Below are positions 1-6,982 of a stretch of 55,668 bases of DNA, in pieces. Below the pieces are notes generated by a model that worked only from the letters and a program-made list of their open reading frames with translations, searched no databases and had not been told where the DNA came from. The DNA is from Streptomyces mangrovisoli (GTDB taxonomy: Bacteria; Actinomycetota; Actinomycetes; Streptomycetales; Streptomycetaceae), in NCBI RefSeq assembly GCF_000974985.2, contig NZ_LAVA02000069.1, forward strand, positions 1-55,668, given 5' to 3'. Made by a program: the position numbers and the translations under genes. Position 1 is the stretch's first letter. Each line of letters opens with the position of its first letter.

Positions 1-18
1 CAGGTGAGGACTCGTCGG

Positions 19-987
19 TCAGGGTTGCTGGTGGGGGGTGGGGGTGGGGTCGGGGGCGGTGAGGTACTTGGGGGTGCGTACCTCGGGCGCCTCGGACCAG
101 GACAGGGACGTCAGGTCGAGGGACGACTCGTTCAGCGGACGCACCAGGGGGGACACCACCGCCGCACCCGCGACCACGGGAGCCGTCAGCGCATGGATGC
201 TCTGCCCGGAGGCCGGTGTCGGCACCCCCGGCAGCAGCGGTGCCGACACGGACGTCGGCGCCACGACCGTCCCGGCGAGCAGCGGCCGCTCACCCTGCCC
301 CTGCGCGAGCAGTGGCGCGCCCTGACGGCGTCGCTGGGTCTCCGGGGAGGTCCCCGGCGCGTTGCCCTGCGTACGGGCCGGGACGACGTTGCTTCCGGCC
401 CCGTTGCCGCCGCGGGCGTCCGCGCCGGCGTCGGTCGGCATCCCGGTCGTCACCCCGCCGAGCGCGACGGCGGCCAGCGAGACGGCCCCCGCGGCGACGA
501 AGGCGAACCGCAGCCCGCGGGAGGCGGCGCGGTCGGCCTCGTGCCGGCTGACGTCGTGGATGCGGAACCCGCGGCCGGGAGCGGGCAGCGGGGCCGCCCC
601 GGGAGCGTGCGGGTGCGCGGGGACGTAGCCGAAGGTGAACGGCTCCTCGCGCCGCACGTCGAAGACCCCGGCGCCCATGCCCGGACCCGGTCGGCCGCCG
701 AACGGGTCGCCGGCAGGCGGCCCGCCGTCGGGACCTCCCGCGGGCAGGCCCTGGAGCCGGGCGAGGAAACTCTCGGAGGGCGACGGCGGCGCCACCTCCG
801 CGAAGACGTTCTTCAGCCGGCGCTGCGCGTCGACCTCCGCCTTGCACTTCGCGCAGGTCGCGACATGGGCCAGGACCCGGTCGCGCGCGTCATGACCGAG
901 CTCGCCGTCCACCAGGGCGGAGAGCCGGTCTCCCAGATGCTGTTCCGCGAACTGCCTCGCGGTGGACTTGGGTCGTGATCCGGTCAC
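19..987 (-). CDS. Membrane-anchored zinc-finger anti-sigma factor (RseA-like) of the adjacent ECF sigma factor
   Basis: The GTG start overlaps the TGA stop of the upstream sigma gene (GTGA), so the two are translationally coupled, as is usual for ECF sigma/anti-sigma pairs. The 322-aa product has an N-terminal zinc anti-sigma (zf-HC2) domain: His41-x3-Cys45-x2-Cys48 lies inside the helical region of residues 17-78. A Pro/Gly-rich linker follows, then one membrane helix (about residues 159-180) and an outer tail of about 140 residues rich in Ala, Pro and Thr. It should hold the sigma factor inactive at the membrane until envelope stress. The mycobacterial counterpart RseA is, as I recall, much shorter, so the outer tail may be a sensor extension. 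The next genes leftwards would be expected to be htrA and tatB, outside the window. The family is clear; the partner is inferred from coupling. Confidence 0.88.
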   Translation of the reverse strand: MTGSRPKSTARQFAEQHLGDRLSALVDGELGHDARDRVLAHVATCAKCKAEVDAQRRLKNVFAEVAPPSPSESFLARLQGLPAGGPDGGPPAGDPFGGRPGPGMGAGVFDVRREEPFTFGYVPAHPHAPGAAPLPAPGRGFRIHDVSRHEADRAASRGLRFAFVAAGAVSLAAVALGGVTTGMPTDAGADARGGNGAGSNVVPARTQGNAPGTSPETQRRRQGAPLLAQGQGERPLLAGTVVAPTSVSAPLLPGVPTPASGQSIHALTAPVVAGAAVVSPLVRPLNESSLDLTSLSWSEAPEVRTPKYLTAPDPTPTPHQQP

Positions 988-1757
988 GCGGTCGCGCCCC
1001 CTCCTCCCAGGGCGGGCACACGGGGCACGAACGAGCGGCGCTCGGCACGGGCCTCCGGCGAGCGGTGCGCGAGCGCCTTGCGCAGCTGCGAGCGGCCGCG
1101 GTGGATCCGGGAGCGGACCGTGCCCAGCTTCACACCCAGGGTCGCGGCGATCTCCTCGTACGACAGCCCTTCGATGTCGCACAGGACGACCGCCGCGCGG
1201 AACTCGGGCGCGAGGGTGTCGAGCGCCTGCTGCACGTCCGCGTCGAAGTGGGCGTCGTTGAAGACCTGCTGCGGGGTCGGCTCCTTGCTGGCCAGCCGCT
1301 CCGCCGCGTCCTCGCCGAGCGCGTCGAAACGGATGCGCTGCTTGCGGCGGACCATGTCCAGGAAGAGGTTGGTGGTGATGCGGTGCAGCCAGCCCTCGAA
1401 GGTGCCCGGCGTGTACGTCGACAGCGAGCGGAAGACCCGGACGAAGACCTCCTGCGTGAGGTCCTCGGCGTCGTGCTGGTTGCCCGTCAGGCGGTACGCG
1501 AGGCGGTAGACGCGACCGCTGTGCGTGCTGACGATCTCCTCCCAGGTGGGAGGAGTCCACGCCTGCCCGTCCGCGTCGTTGGAGAAGGTCGCGGTCTGGG
1601 CGTGGTCAGCGGCGTGACTGTGGTCAGCAGCGGTGTCGTTCACGGATTTCGGCCGGCCCGACGATCCGAGAAAGCGCCGGAGCACTCCTCCCCGATCCAC
1701 AGGCGCTGCCGCACCTCCCCTGTCGGCTCTGGTGGTGTCCAGTGGAGCCCCTACCAT
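984..1757 (-). CDS. sigE: ECF RNA polymerase sigma factor, mycobacterial SigE type
   Basis: 257-aa sigma-70 family protein with only regions 2 and 4. Region 2 (about residues 75-145) contains the typical RLAYRLTGN and DAEDLTQEVF motifs; region 4 (about 185-235) has the helix-turn-helix with LSYEEIAATLGV and GTVRSRIHRGR. The first 65 residues are a poorly structured extension. The ATG at 1757 is preceded by GAGGTG six bases upstream. It is divergent from an O-methyltransferase and coupled to a membrane anti-sigma factor, the arrangement of sigE in mycobacteria (Rv1220c-Rv1222). Its likely role is transcription of envelope-stress genes, including itself (see the promoter at 1907-1933). S. coelicolor also has an unrelated gene called sigE, so the symbol follows the mycobacterial meaning. 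Confidence 0.9.
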   Translation of the reverse strand: MVGAPLDTTRADRGGAAAPVDRGGVLRRFLGSSGRPKSVNDTAADHSHAADHAQTATFSNDADGQAWTPPTWEEIVSTHSGRVYRLAYRLTGNQHDAEDLTQEVFVRVFRSLSTYTPGTFEGWLHRITTNLFLDMVRRKQRIRFDALGEDAAERLASKEPTPQQVFNDAHFDADVQQALDTLAPEFRAAVVLCDIEGLSYEEIAATLGVKLGTVRSRIHRGRSQLRKALAHRSPEARAERRSFVPRVPALGGGGATA

Positions 1758-1906
1758 AGCCACCTCGCCCGTTAGCTCCGGATAAGCGGTTTTACGAGAA
1801 TTTGATCTGTGCTGCCGCTCCCCGCCGGTCTGCGGCGATGTCACCTCGGCGACCTGATCCACCCGCCGGCCCCCCTTCGGCCCCCGTGCTGTCTTCCACC
1901 TCTCTA

Positions 1907-1933
1907 AACGCCCGGTCCCATCAGCAGGTTCCC
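1907..1933 (-). promoter_or_regulatory. Candidate ECF (SigE-type) promoter of the sigE operon
   Basis: On the minus strand GGGAACC (1933-1927) is followed after exactly 16 bases by CGTT (1910-1907). This fits the GGAAC-N16/17-CGTT form used by SigE-class ECF sigma factors. It would start transcription near 1900, leaving a leader of about 140 bases before the sigE ATG, and implies positive autoregulation. Seen by eye; no start-site data. Confidence 0.6.
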
Positions 1934-1985
1934 GAGCCCAACGGATACAGTCACGCCCAGGCAACCACGGGAACAGGAGAGGGTC

Positions 1986-2630
1986 ATTACCGCCAACCGG
2001 CAGACGAGCTGGGCGTTCTCCGACGCCTTTGTCGCCGAGGACGAAGCGCTGCTCTGGGCCCGCGACCGCGCCCGCGAGGCAGGGCTGCGCTCGGTGTCCC
2101 CAGGCGCGGGCGCCGCGCTGGGGCTGCTCGCCGCCACCGTGGACGCCAAGGCGGTCGCGGAGATCGGCACCGGCTGCGGGGTCTCCGGGATCCACCTGCT
2201 GCACGGGATGCGGCCGGACGGCGTGCTGACGACGGTCGACCAGGAGCCGGAGCACCAGCAGTTCGCCCGCCACGCCTTCCGGGCGGCGGGCTTCGCCAGC
2301 AACCGCGCGCGCTTCATCCCGGGCCGCGCGCTGGACGTCCTGCCGCGCCTCGCGGACGCGGGCTACGACCTGGTCTTCTGCGACGGCGACCGCATGGAGT
2401 TCCTCGACTACCTCGCTGAATCGTTGCGCCTGCTCCGTCCGGGTGGCCTGGTGGTCTTCGAGGGGGTCTTCGCGCACGGCAGGACCATCGGCTCGGGCCC
2501 GCAGCCCACGGAGGTGCTGCGGCTGCGGGAGCTGCTGCGCACGGTCCGCGAGAGCCCGGAGCTGCTGCCGTCCCTGCTGCCGGTGGGCGACGGCCTGCTC
2601 TGCGCGGTCAAGCGCAGCACCCCGGCCTGA
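1986..2630 (+). CDS. Class I SAM-dependent O-methyltransferase (COMT-like), probable ATT start
   Basis: From 1986 the product is 214 aa, the usual length for bacterial catechol-type O-methyltransferases. It has the SAM motif EIGTGCGVSG (residues 60-69), an acidic motif II around TTVDQEPE and VFCDGD at the metal/SAM site. No ATG, GTG or TTG lies in frame between the stop at 1905 and the GTG at 2094. Starting at 2094 would give 178 aa and remove the conserved N-terminal helix. An AGGAG at 1975-1979 stands six bases before ATT (1986), so initiation at AUU is the best reading. It diverges from sigE, like mycobacterial Rv1220c. The substrate is unknown. Confidence 0.82.
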   Translation: MTANRQTSWAFSDAFVAEDEALLWARDRAREAGLRSVSPGAGAALGLLAATVDAKAVAEIGTGCGVSGIHLLHGMRPDGVLTTVDQEPEHQQFARHAFRAAGFASNRARFIPGRALDVLPRLADAGYDLVFCDGDRMEFLDYLAESLRLLRPGGLVVFEGVFAHGRTIGSGPQPTEVLRLRELLRTVRESPELLPSLLPVGDGLLCAVKRSTPA

Positions 2631-2656
2631 CGGCCGCCGCCCCTCCCCTCCACACA

Positions 2657-2694
2657 CAGCTGCCCCGGCACCGAGAACGGTGCCGGGGCAGCTG
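2657..2694. terminator. Bidirectional hairpin terminator
   Basis: A perfect 16-bp stem (2657-2672 with 2679-2694) closes a six-base loop between two convergent genes, the methyltransferase and DUF3117. There is no long T-run, as is common in Streptomyces. Confidence 0.8.
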
Positions 2695-2716
2695 AAAGGG
2701 TATGGTCGCTTGCGCG

Positions 2717-2884
2717 TCAGCCGACGACCTTCTTCAGGGCGTCGCCGAGCGCGTCGGCCTCGTCGGGCGTGAGCTCGACGACGAGCCGACCGCCGCCTTC
2801 GAGCGGAACGCGCATGACGATGCCCCGCCCCTCCTTGGTCACCTCGAGCGGGCCATCGCCCGTCCGCGGCTTCATGGCCGCCAT
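2717..2884 (-). CDS. DUF3117 small conserved actinobacterial protein
   Basis: A 55-aa protein starting MAAMKPRTGDG and ending LGDALKKVVG. The compact beta-rich core with many charged residues is nearly invariant in actinobacteria (Rv1211 in M. tuberculosis). The ATG at 2884 is preferred to an earlier in-frame start because GGAAGGGG lies just upstream and family members begin here. Its function is not known. The long upstream gap (2885-3253) carries a possible promoter for it. Confidence 0.88.
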   Translation of the reverse strand: MAAMKPRTGDGPLEVTKEGRGIVMRVPLEGGGRLVVELTPDEADALGDALKKVVG

Positions 2885-2997
2885 GCTCGTTCCCCTTCCT
2901 GAAACCACAGGTCATCGTCAGCCGACGGCCCCCGTGGAGGGCGCGCGCAGCCCAAAGGCACACGCGTCACCGGCATCGAACACATTGCTTCCAAGCC

Positions 2998-3028
2998 ATT
3001 ATCCCGCATCCCGGGACCCGATGACCAA
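2998..3028 (-). promoter_or_regulatory. Possible sigma-70-like promoter for DUF3117
   Basis: On the minus strand TTGGTC (3028-3023) and GATAAT (3003-2998) are separated by 19 bases, slightly long. The start would be near 2991, about 107 bases before the DUF3117 ATG. The rest of the 369-base gap (2885-3253) shows no ORF or strong repeat; it must also hold the promoter of the divergent crotonase gene, which I could not assign. Confidence 0.35.
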
Positions 3029-3253
3029 CATGAGTCGGCATCGCTTGGGCAACGCGCGCGAGCAAAACCACCCAATTCGGCGATGTGACTGCGATACTGC
3101 GCGCCCGCACGGGCTCCCGTCCGCCTCGACCGCGCCTGATTTCTTTGACGCAGGTCACACGTGCGTACGCCGCGATCTCCGCCATGCTGTCCTTCGGAGA
3201 CAAGGACGTACCGAGCGGTACGTCACCAGCCGCGACACCGGAGGGGATACCCC

Positions 3254-4057
3254 ATGGCCGACACCGTGCTCTACGAGGTGAGCGACGGACTCGCGACCAT
3301 CACGCTGAACCGCCCCGAGGCGATGAACGCGCTGAACATCGCGACCAAGGTCGCCCTCCGGGACGCGGTCGAGTCCGCGGCGGCCGACGGGGCCGTCCGG
3401 GCGATCCTGCTCACCGCGGCCGGCGACCGGGCGTTCTGCGTGGGCCAGGACCTGAAGGAGCACATCGGGCTCCTCGCCGCCGACCGCGAGGCCGGCGAGG
3501 GCCAGACCATGCGCACCGTCAAGGAGCACTACAACCCGATCGTCCGGGCGCTCGTCGGTGCGCAAAAGCCCGTGGTCGCCGGGGTGAACGGCGTCGCCGC
3601 GGGCGCGGGCCTCGGCTTCGCGCTCGCCGCCGACTACCGGGTGGTGGCGGACACCGCCGCCTTCAACACGTCCTTCGCGGGCGTCGCGCTGACCGCCGAC
3701 TCCGGCGTCTCCTGGACGCTGCCGCGGGTGGTCGGCCCCGGCCGCGCCGCCGACCTGCTGCTCTTCCCGCGCAACATCAAGGCGCAGGAGGCGTACGACC
3801 TGGGCATCGCCACCCGGCTGGTGCCCGCGGCCGAGCTGCGCGCCGAGGCGGAGAAGGTGGCGCGGGCCCTGGCCGAGGGCCCGACGGTGGCGTACGCGGC
3901 GCTCAAGGAGGCCATGGCGTACGGCCTCACGCACTCCCTGGACGAGACGCTGGACAAGGAGGACGAGCTCCAGGCGCGGGCAGGCGCCTCCGAGGACCAC
4001 GTGATCGCGGTCCAGGCGTTCGTGAACAAGGAGAAGCCCAAGTACCTGGGCCGCTGA
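3254..4057 (+). CDS. Enoyl-CoA hydratase/isomerase family protein (crotonase, PaaG-like)
   Basis: 267 aa from the ATG at 3254, preceded by GGAGGGG. The crotonase fold is shown by TLNRPEAMNALN, the oxyanion-hole region with CVGQDLKEH, and VNGVAAGAGLGFALAADYRV. The active-site loop reads TADSGVSWTLPRVVG. It keeps an Asp like the PDSGG motif of PaaG isomerases and lacks the Glu-Glu pair of true enoyl-CoA hydratases, so an isomerase or epoxyphenylacetyl-CoA isomerase-like reaction is more likely than hydration. No paa genes are nearby and the gene stands alone, converging on tag. Substrate unknown. Confidence 0.85.
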   Translation: MADTVLYEVSDGLATITLNRPEAMNALNIATKVALRDAVESAAADGAVRAILLTAAGDRAFCVGQDLKEHIGLLAADREAGEGQTMRTVKEHYNPIVRALVGAQKPVVAGVNGVAAGAGLGFALAADYRVVADTAAFNTSFAGVALTADSGVSWTLPRVVGPGRAADLLLFPRNIKAQEAYDLGIATRLVPAAELRAEAEKVARALAEGPTVAYAALKEAMAYGLTHSLDETLDKEDELQARAGASEDHVIAVQAFVNKEKPKYLGR

Positions 4058-4084
4058 GCCGGCTCTCCGCGCGGCCCCGCGCGC

Positions 4085-4669
4085 TCAGGCGCGCCGGGCC
4101 GTGCAGGCCTCCAGATGGTCGTCGACCAGCCCGCACGCCTGCATCAGCGCGTACGCCGTCGTCGGGCCGACGAAGCGCAGTCCGTGCTTCTTCAGGGCCT
4201 TCGACAGGGCCGTCGACTCGGGCGTGACCGCCGGGACGTCGGCCGTGGTGCGTGGTGCCGGGCGGTCCGTCGCGTCGGGCGCGTGCGACCAGATCAGCTC
4301 GTCCAGCTCGCCGGGGGCCCAGCCGGCGAGCTCGCGCGCGTTGGCCAGCGTGGCGTCGATCTTGGCTCGATTTCGGATGATGCCCGCGTCGGCGAGCAGG
4401 CGCGTGCGGTCCTCGTCGGTGTAGCCGGCCACCGCCGCGATCTTGAAGTCGGCGAAGGCGGCCCGGAAGCCGGGGCGGCGGCGGAGAATCGTGATCCACG
4501 ACAGGCCGGACTGGAACGCCTCCAGGGACAGCCGCTCGAAGAGGGCGTCGTCGCCGTGGACCGGGCGGCCCCACTCCTCGTCGTGGTAGCTCACGTAGTC
4601 CTCGGTGGACAGCGCCCAGGGGCAGCGCAGCAGGCCGTCCGGGCCCGGGAGGGCGGTGCCGTCGCTCAC
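4085..4669 (-). CDS. tag: DNA-3-methyladenine glycosylase I
   Basis: 194 aa from a GTG that overlaps the TGA of the upstream DivIVA gene (GTGA). It has the family signature LRCPWAL and YHDEEWG near the N-terminus and a C-terminal HLEAC. The zinc ligands known from E. coli Tag are visible as Cys16, His29, His185 and Cys189. FERLSLEAFQSGLSWITIL is the conserved core helix. It removes 3-methyladenine from alkylated DNA in base-excision repair. M. tuberculosis has the same neighbour order (Rv1209-Rv1210), supporting orthology. Confidence 0.93.
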   Translation of the reverse strand: MSDGTALPGPDGLLRCPWALSTEDYVSYHDEEWGRPVHGDDALFERLSLEAFQSGLSWITILRRRPGFRAAFADFKIAAVAGYTDEDRTRLLADAGIIRNRAKIDATLANARELAGWAPGELDELIWSHAPDATDRPAPRTTADVPAVTPESTALSKALKKHGLRFVGPTTAYALMQACGLVDDHLEACTARRA

Positions 4670-5025
4670 GGTCGGTCCTCGGGCTCCCGGTGGCCCGCAT
4701 CCCGCGGGTACGCGGCGGCGCGGGCGCCGGCCAGCGCGGACTCCAGATCGTTGATCCGGGCGTCGCGCTCGGCGAGTTCGGCGCCGAGGCGGCCGAGGGC
4801 GTCGTCCACGTCCGCCATGCGGTAGCCGCGCGGGGCGAGCGGGAAGCGCAGGCTCTCCACGTCGGCGCGGCCGACCGGGCGGTCCGGCGGCAGCGGGTCC
4901 TCCAGGCGCTCCGGCTCGGCCTCGGGCAGCGGGCCCGTGGTGCCCTCGCCGCCGCCCACCACGGCGAGCGTCACCGCGGCGACCACCACGGCCAGCGCGA
5001 CGACCAGGAAGAGGAACATGACCAT
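4666..5025 (-). CDS. Small membrane protein with DivIVA-type domain
   Basis: 119 aa. An N-terminal hydrophobic helix (about residues 3-23) precedes an acidic linker and a short DivIVA-like segment with FPLAPRGYRMADVDDAL and a coiled coil (about 65-100). The ATG at 5025 is chosen because the longer frame has an unlikely basic extension. It is translationally coupled to tag. The motif suggests recruitment to membrane sites or to DivIVA; its role is unknown. It matches Rv1209 in position. Confidence 0.75.
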   Translation of the reverse strand: MVMFLFLVVALAVVVAAVTLAVVGGGEGTTGPLPEAEPERLEDPLPPDRPVGRADVESLRFPLAPRGYRMADVDDALGRLGAELAERDARINDLESALAGARAAAYPRDAGHREPEDRP

Positions 5026-5186
5026 GGCTTGAGGCCCCCAAGGCTGCGTCCGCCGGATGCGCCCCGAGTGCCGGGCGCACCATGTGCTCGGTGTCGAATG
5101 TGTCAGGGTCCGATCGTGCCATGCGCGTGTGACAGTTAGGGTCGCAGGCGGCCGATCAGGGACGTACGAGGAGAGGTTCACAGGGG

Positions 5187-6047
5187 ATGCTCAGGCTGGG
5201 CAGGCGCACGTTCGACCGCCACGAACCGGTGATCATGGCGATCGTGAACCGGACCCCGGACTCCTTCTACGACCAGGGCGCGACCTTCCGGGACGAACCG
5301 GCGCTCGCCCGCGTGGAACAGGCGGTGGCGGAGGGCGCCGCGATCATCGACATCGGCGGCGTGAAGGCCGGGCCCGGCGAAGAGGTCGACGCGCGGGAGG
5401 AGGCGCGGCGCACGGTGGGTTTCGTCGCGGAGGTGCGGCGCCGCTTCCCGGACGTCGTGATCAGCGTCGACACCTGGCGGGCCGAGGTCGGGGAGGCCGT
5501 CTGCGAGGCGGGCGCCGACCTGCTGAACGACGCCTGGGGCGGGGTGGACCCCGCCCTCGCGGAGGTCGCCGCGCGCCACGGCGCCGGTCTGGTGTGCACG
5601 CACGCGGGCGGCGCGGAGCCGCGCACGCGCCCGCACCGGGTGACGTACGACGACGTCATGGCCGACATCCTGGAGGTGACCCTGGGGCTCGCCGAGCGGG
5701 CGGCCGCGCTGGGCGTCCCCCGGGAGTCGATCCTGATCGACCCGGGGCACGACTTCGGCAAGAACACCCGGCACAGCCTGGAGGCGACGCGCCGCCTGGA
5801 CGAGATGGTGGCCACGGGGTGGCCGGTGCTGGTGTCGCTGTCCAACAAGGACTTCGTGGGCGAGTCGCTGGACCGGCCGGTGAAGGAACGGCTGGTGGGG
5901 ACGCTCGCGACGACGGCCGTCTCGGCGTGGCTCGGGGCGCAGGTGTACCGGGTGCACGAAGTGGCGGAGACCCGGCAGGTGCTGGACATGGTGGCCGCGA
6001 TCCAGGGCGTGCGGGAGCCCGCGGTGGCCCGCCGGGGCCTGGCCTGA
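5187..6047 (+). CDS. folP2: Dihydropteroate synthase homologue of the FolP2 type
   Basis: 286-aa TIM-barrel protein of the DHPS family. IMAIVNRTPDSFYDQG (residues 16-31) matches the pterin-site loop, Asp55 starts DIGGVKAGPG, and the barrel ends with YRVHEV. Two catalytic loops differ from true DHPS: the GGESTRPG loop has become GGVKAGPG, losing the Arg, and the SRKxxxG motif has become SNKDFVG. Mycobacterial FolP2 (Rv1207) has the same features, sits in the same neighbourhood and, as I recall, does not supply DHPS activity. A folate role is therefore doubtful, and the real folP is expected elsewhere. AGGAG lies about 13 bases upstream and CAGGGG directly before the ATG. Confidence 0.83.
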   Translation: MLRLGRRTFDRHEPVIMAIVNRTPDSFYDQGATFRDEPALARVEQAVAEGAAIIDIGGVKAGPGEEVDAREEARRTVGFVAEVRRRFPDVVISVDTWRAEVGEAVCEAGADLLNDAWGGVDPALAEVAARHGAGLVCTHAGGAEPRTRPHRVTYDDVMADILEVTLGLAERAAALGVPRESILIDPGHDFGKNTRHSLEATRRLDEMVATGWPVLVSLSNKDFVGESLDRPVKERLVGTLATTAVSAWLGAQVYRVHEVAETRQVLDMVAAIQGVREPAVARRGLA

Positions 6048-6101
6048 CGCCTCCCGAGGGGGAGCGCGCCGGGGCAGGCCCCGCGACGGGTCACGCGGGA
6101 C

Positions 6102-6860
6102 TCAGCGGGCCGCCTCCTTCGAGACCAGGGCGACCGCCTCGTCCACGTCGTCCGTCACGTGGAAGAGCAGCAGGTCCTTCTCGGCCGCCTTGCCCTGGGC
6201 GACGAGGGTGTTGGTCAGCCAGTCGACCAGGCCGCCCCAGTACTCCGTGCCGAACAGCACGATCGGGAAGCGGGTCACCTTCTGGGTCTGCACCAGGGTG
6301 AGGGCCTCGAACAGCTCGTCCAGGGTGCCGAGTCCGCCGGGCAGCACGACGAAGCCCTGCGCGTACTTCACGAACATCATCTTCCGCACGAAGAAGTAGC
6401 GGAAGTTGAGGCCGATGTCGACGTACTGGTTGAGGCCTTGCTCGAAGGGAAGCTCGATGCCGAGGCCGACGGAGACGCCCTTCGCCTCGCAGGCGCCCTT
6501 GTTGGCGGCCTCCATGGCGCCGGGGCCGCCGCCGGTGATCACCGCCCAGCCGGCCTCCACCAGGCCGCGTCCGAGCCGCACACCCGCTTCGTACTCGGGC
6601 GAGTCGACCGGCGTCCGGGCCGAGCCGAACACGCTGATCGCGGGCGGGAGTTCGGCGAGGGTGCCGAAGCCCTCGATGAACTCCGACTGGATCCGCAGCA
6701 CCCGCCAGGGATCGGTGTGCACCCAGTCGGAGGGGCCGCCCGCGTCCAGCAGCCGCTGGTCGGTGGTGCTCGCGGTCACCTGATCGCGCCGTCGGAGGAC
6801 GGGGCCCAGGCGCTGCTCGTCCGGCGGCACCTTCTTGCCCACGGGGTTCCCGGTAGCCAT
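6102..6860 (-). CDS. LOG-family (TIGR00730) Rossmann-fold protein, probable nucleotide 5'-phosphate phosphoribohydrolase
   Basis: 252 aa from the ATG at 6860 with GGAGGG upstream; an earlier in-frame ATG (6890) lacks an RBS. The two LOG signatures are present: GGGPGAMEAANKG (residues 110-122) and PGGLGTLDE (174-182), which form the nucleotide-monophosphate site with the catalytic Arg and Glu. Members cleave the N-glycosidic bond of cytokinin riboside monophosphates or of plain AMP/CMP. It converges on folP2, and the M. tuberculosis homologue Rv1205 lies in the same region. The longer N-terminal part is typical of the actinobacterial type. Confidence 0.87.
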   Translation of the reverse strand: MATGNPVGKKVPPDEQRLGPVLRRRDQVTASTTDQRLLDAGGPSDWVHTDPWRVLRIQSEFIEGFGTLAELPPAISVFGSARTPVDSPEYEAGVRLGRGLVEAGWAVITGGGPGAMEAANKGACEAKGVSVGLGIELPFEQGLNQYVDIGLNFRYFFVRKMMFVKYAQGFVVLPGGLGTLDELFEALTLVQTQKVTRFPIVLFGTEYWGGLVDWLTNTLVAQGKAAEKDLLLFHVTDDVDEAVALVSKEAAR

Positions 6861-6982
6861 GTGCGCTCCCTCCGCTTGCGGTCTTTCCACCTCAGCGTAG
6901 ATCTACGCGGGTTACGGAGGGGGGACGTCGGCATGTCCGCCGTGAAGCGTCCTTCCTCCGTACGGCCCGGAGCGGGGCCGGC

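Noticed and set aside
4..978. Long plus-strand open frame opposite the anti-sigma gene (324 codons)
   Set aside because: It has the Arg/Gly-rich make-up of an antisense shadow in G+C-rich DNA, no domain, and the opposite strand has a clear anti-sigma factor.
4069..4082. Palindrome between the crotonase and tag genes as a terminator
   Set aside because: Full pairing would leave a two-base loop and the usable stem is only about four pairs.
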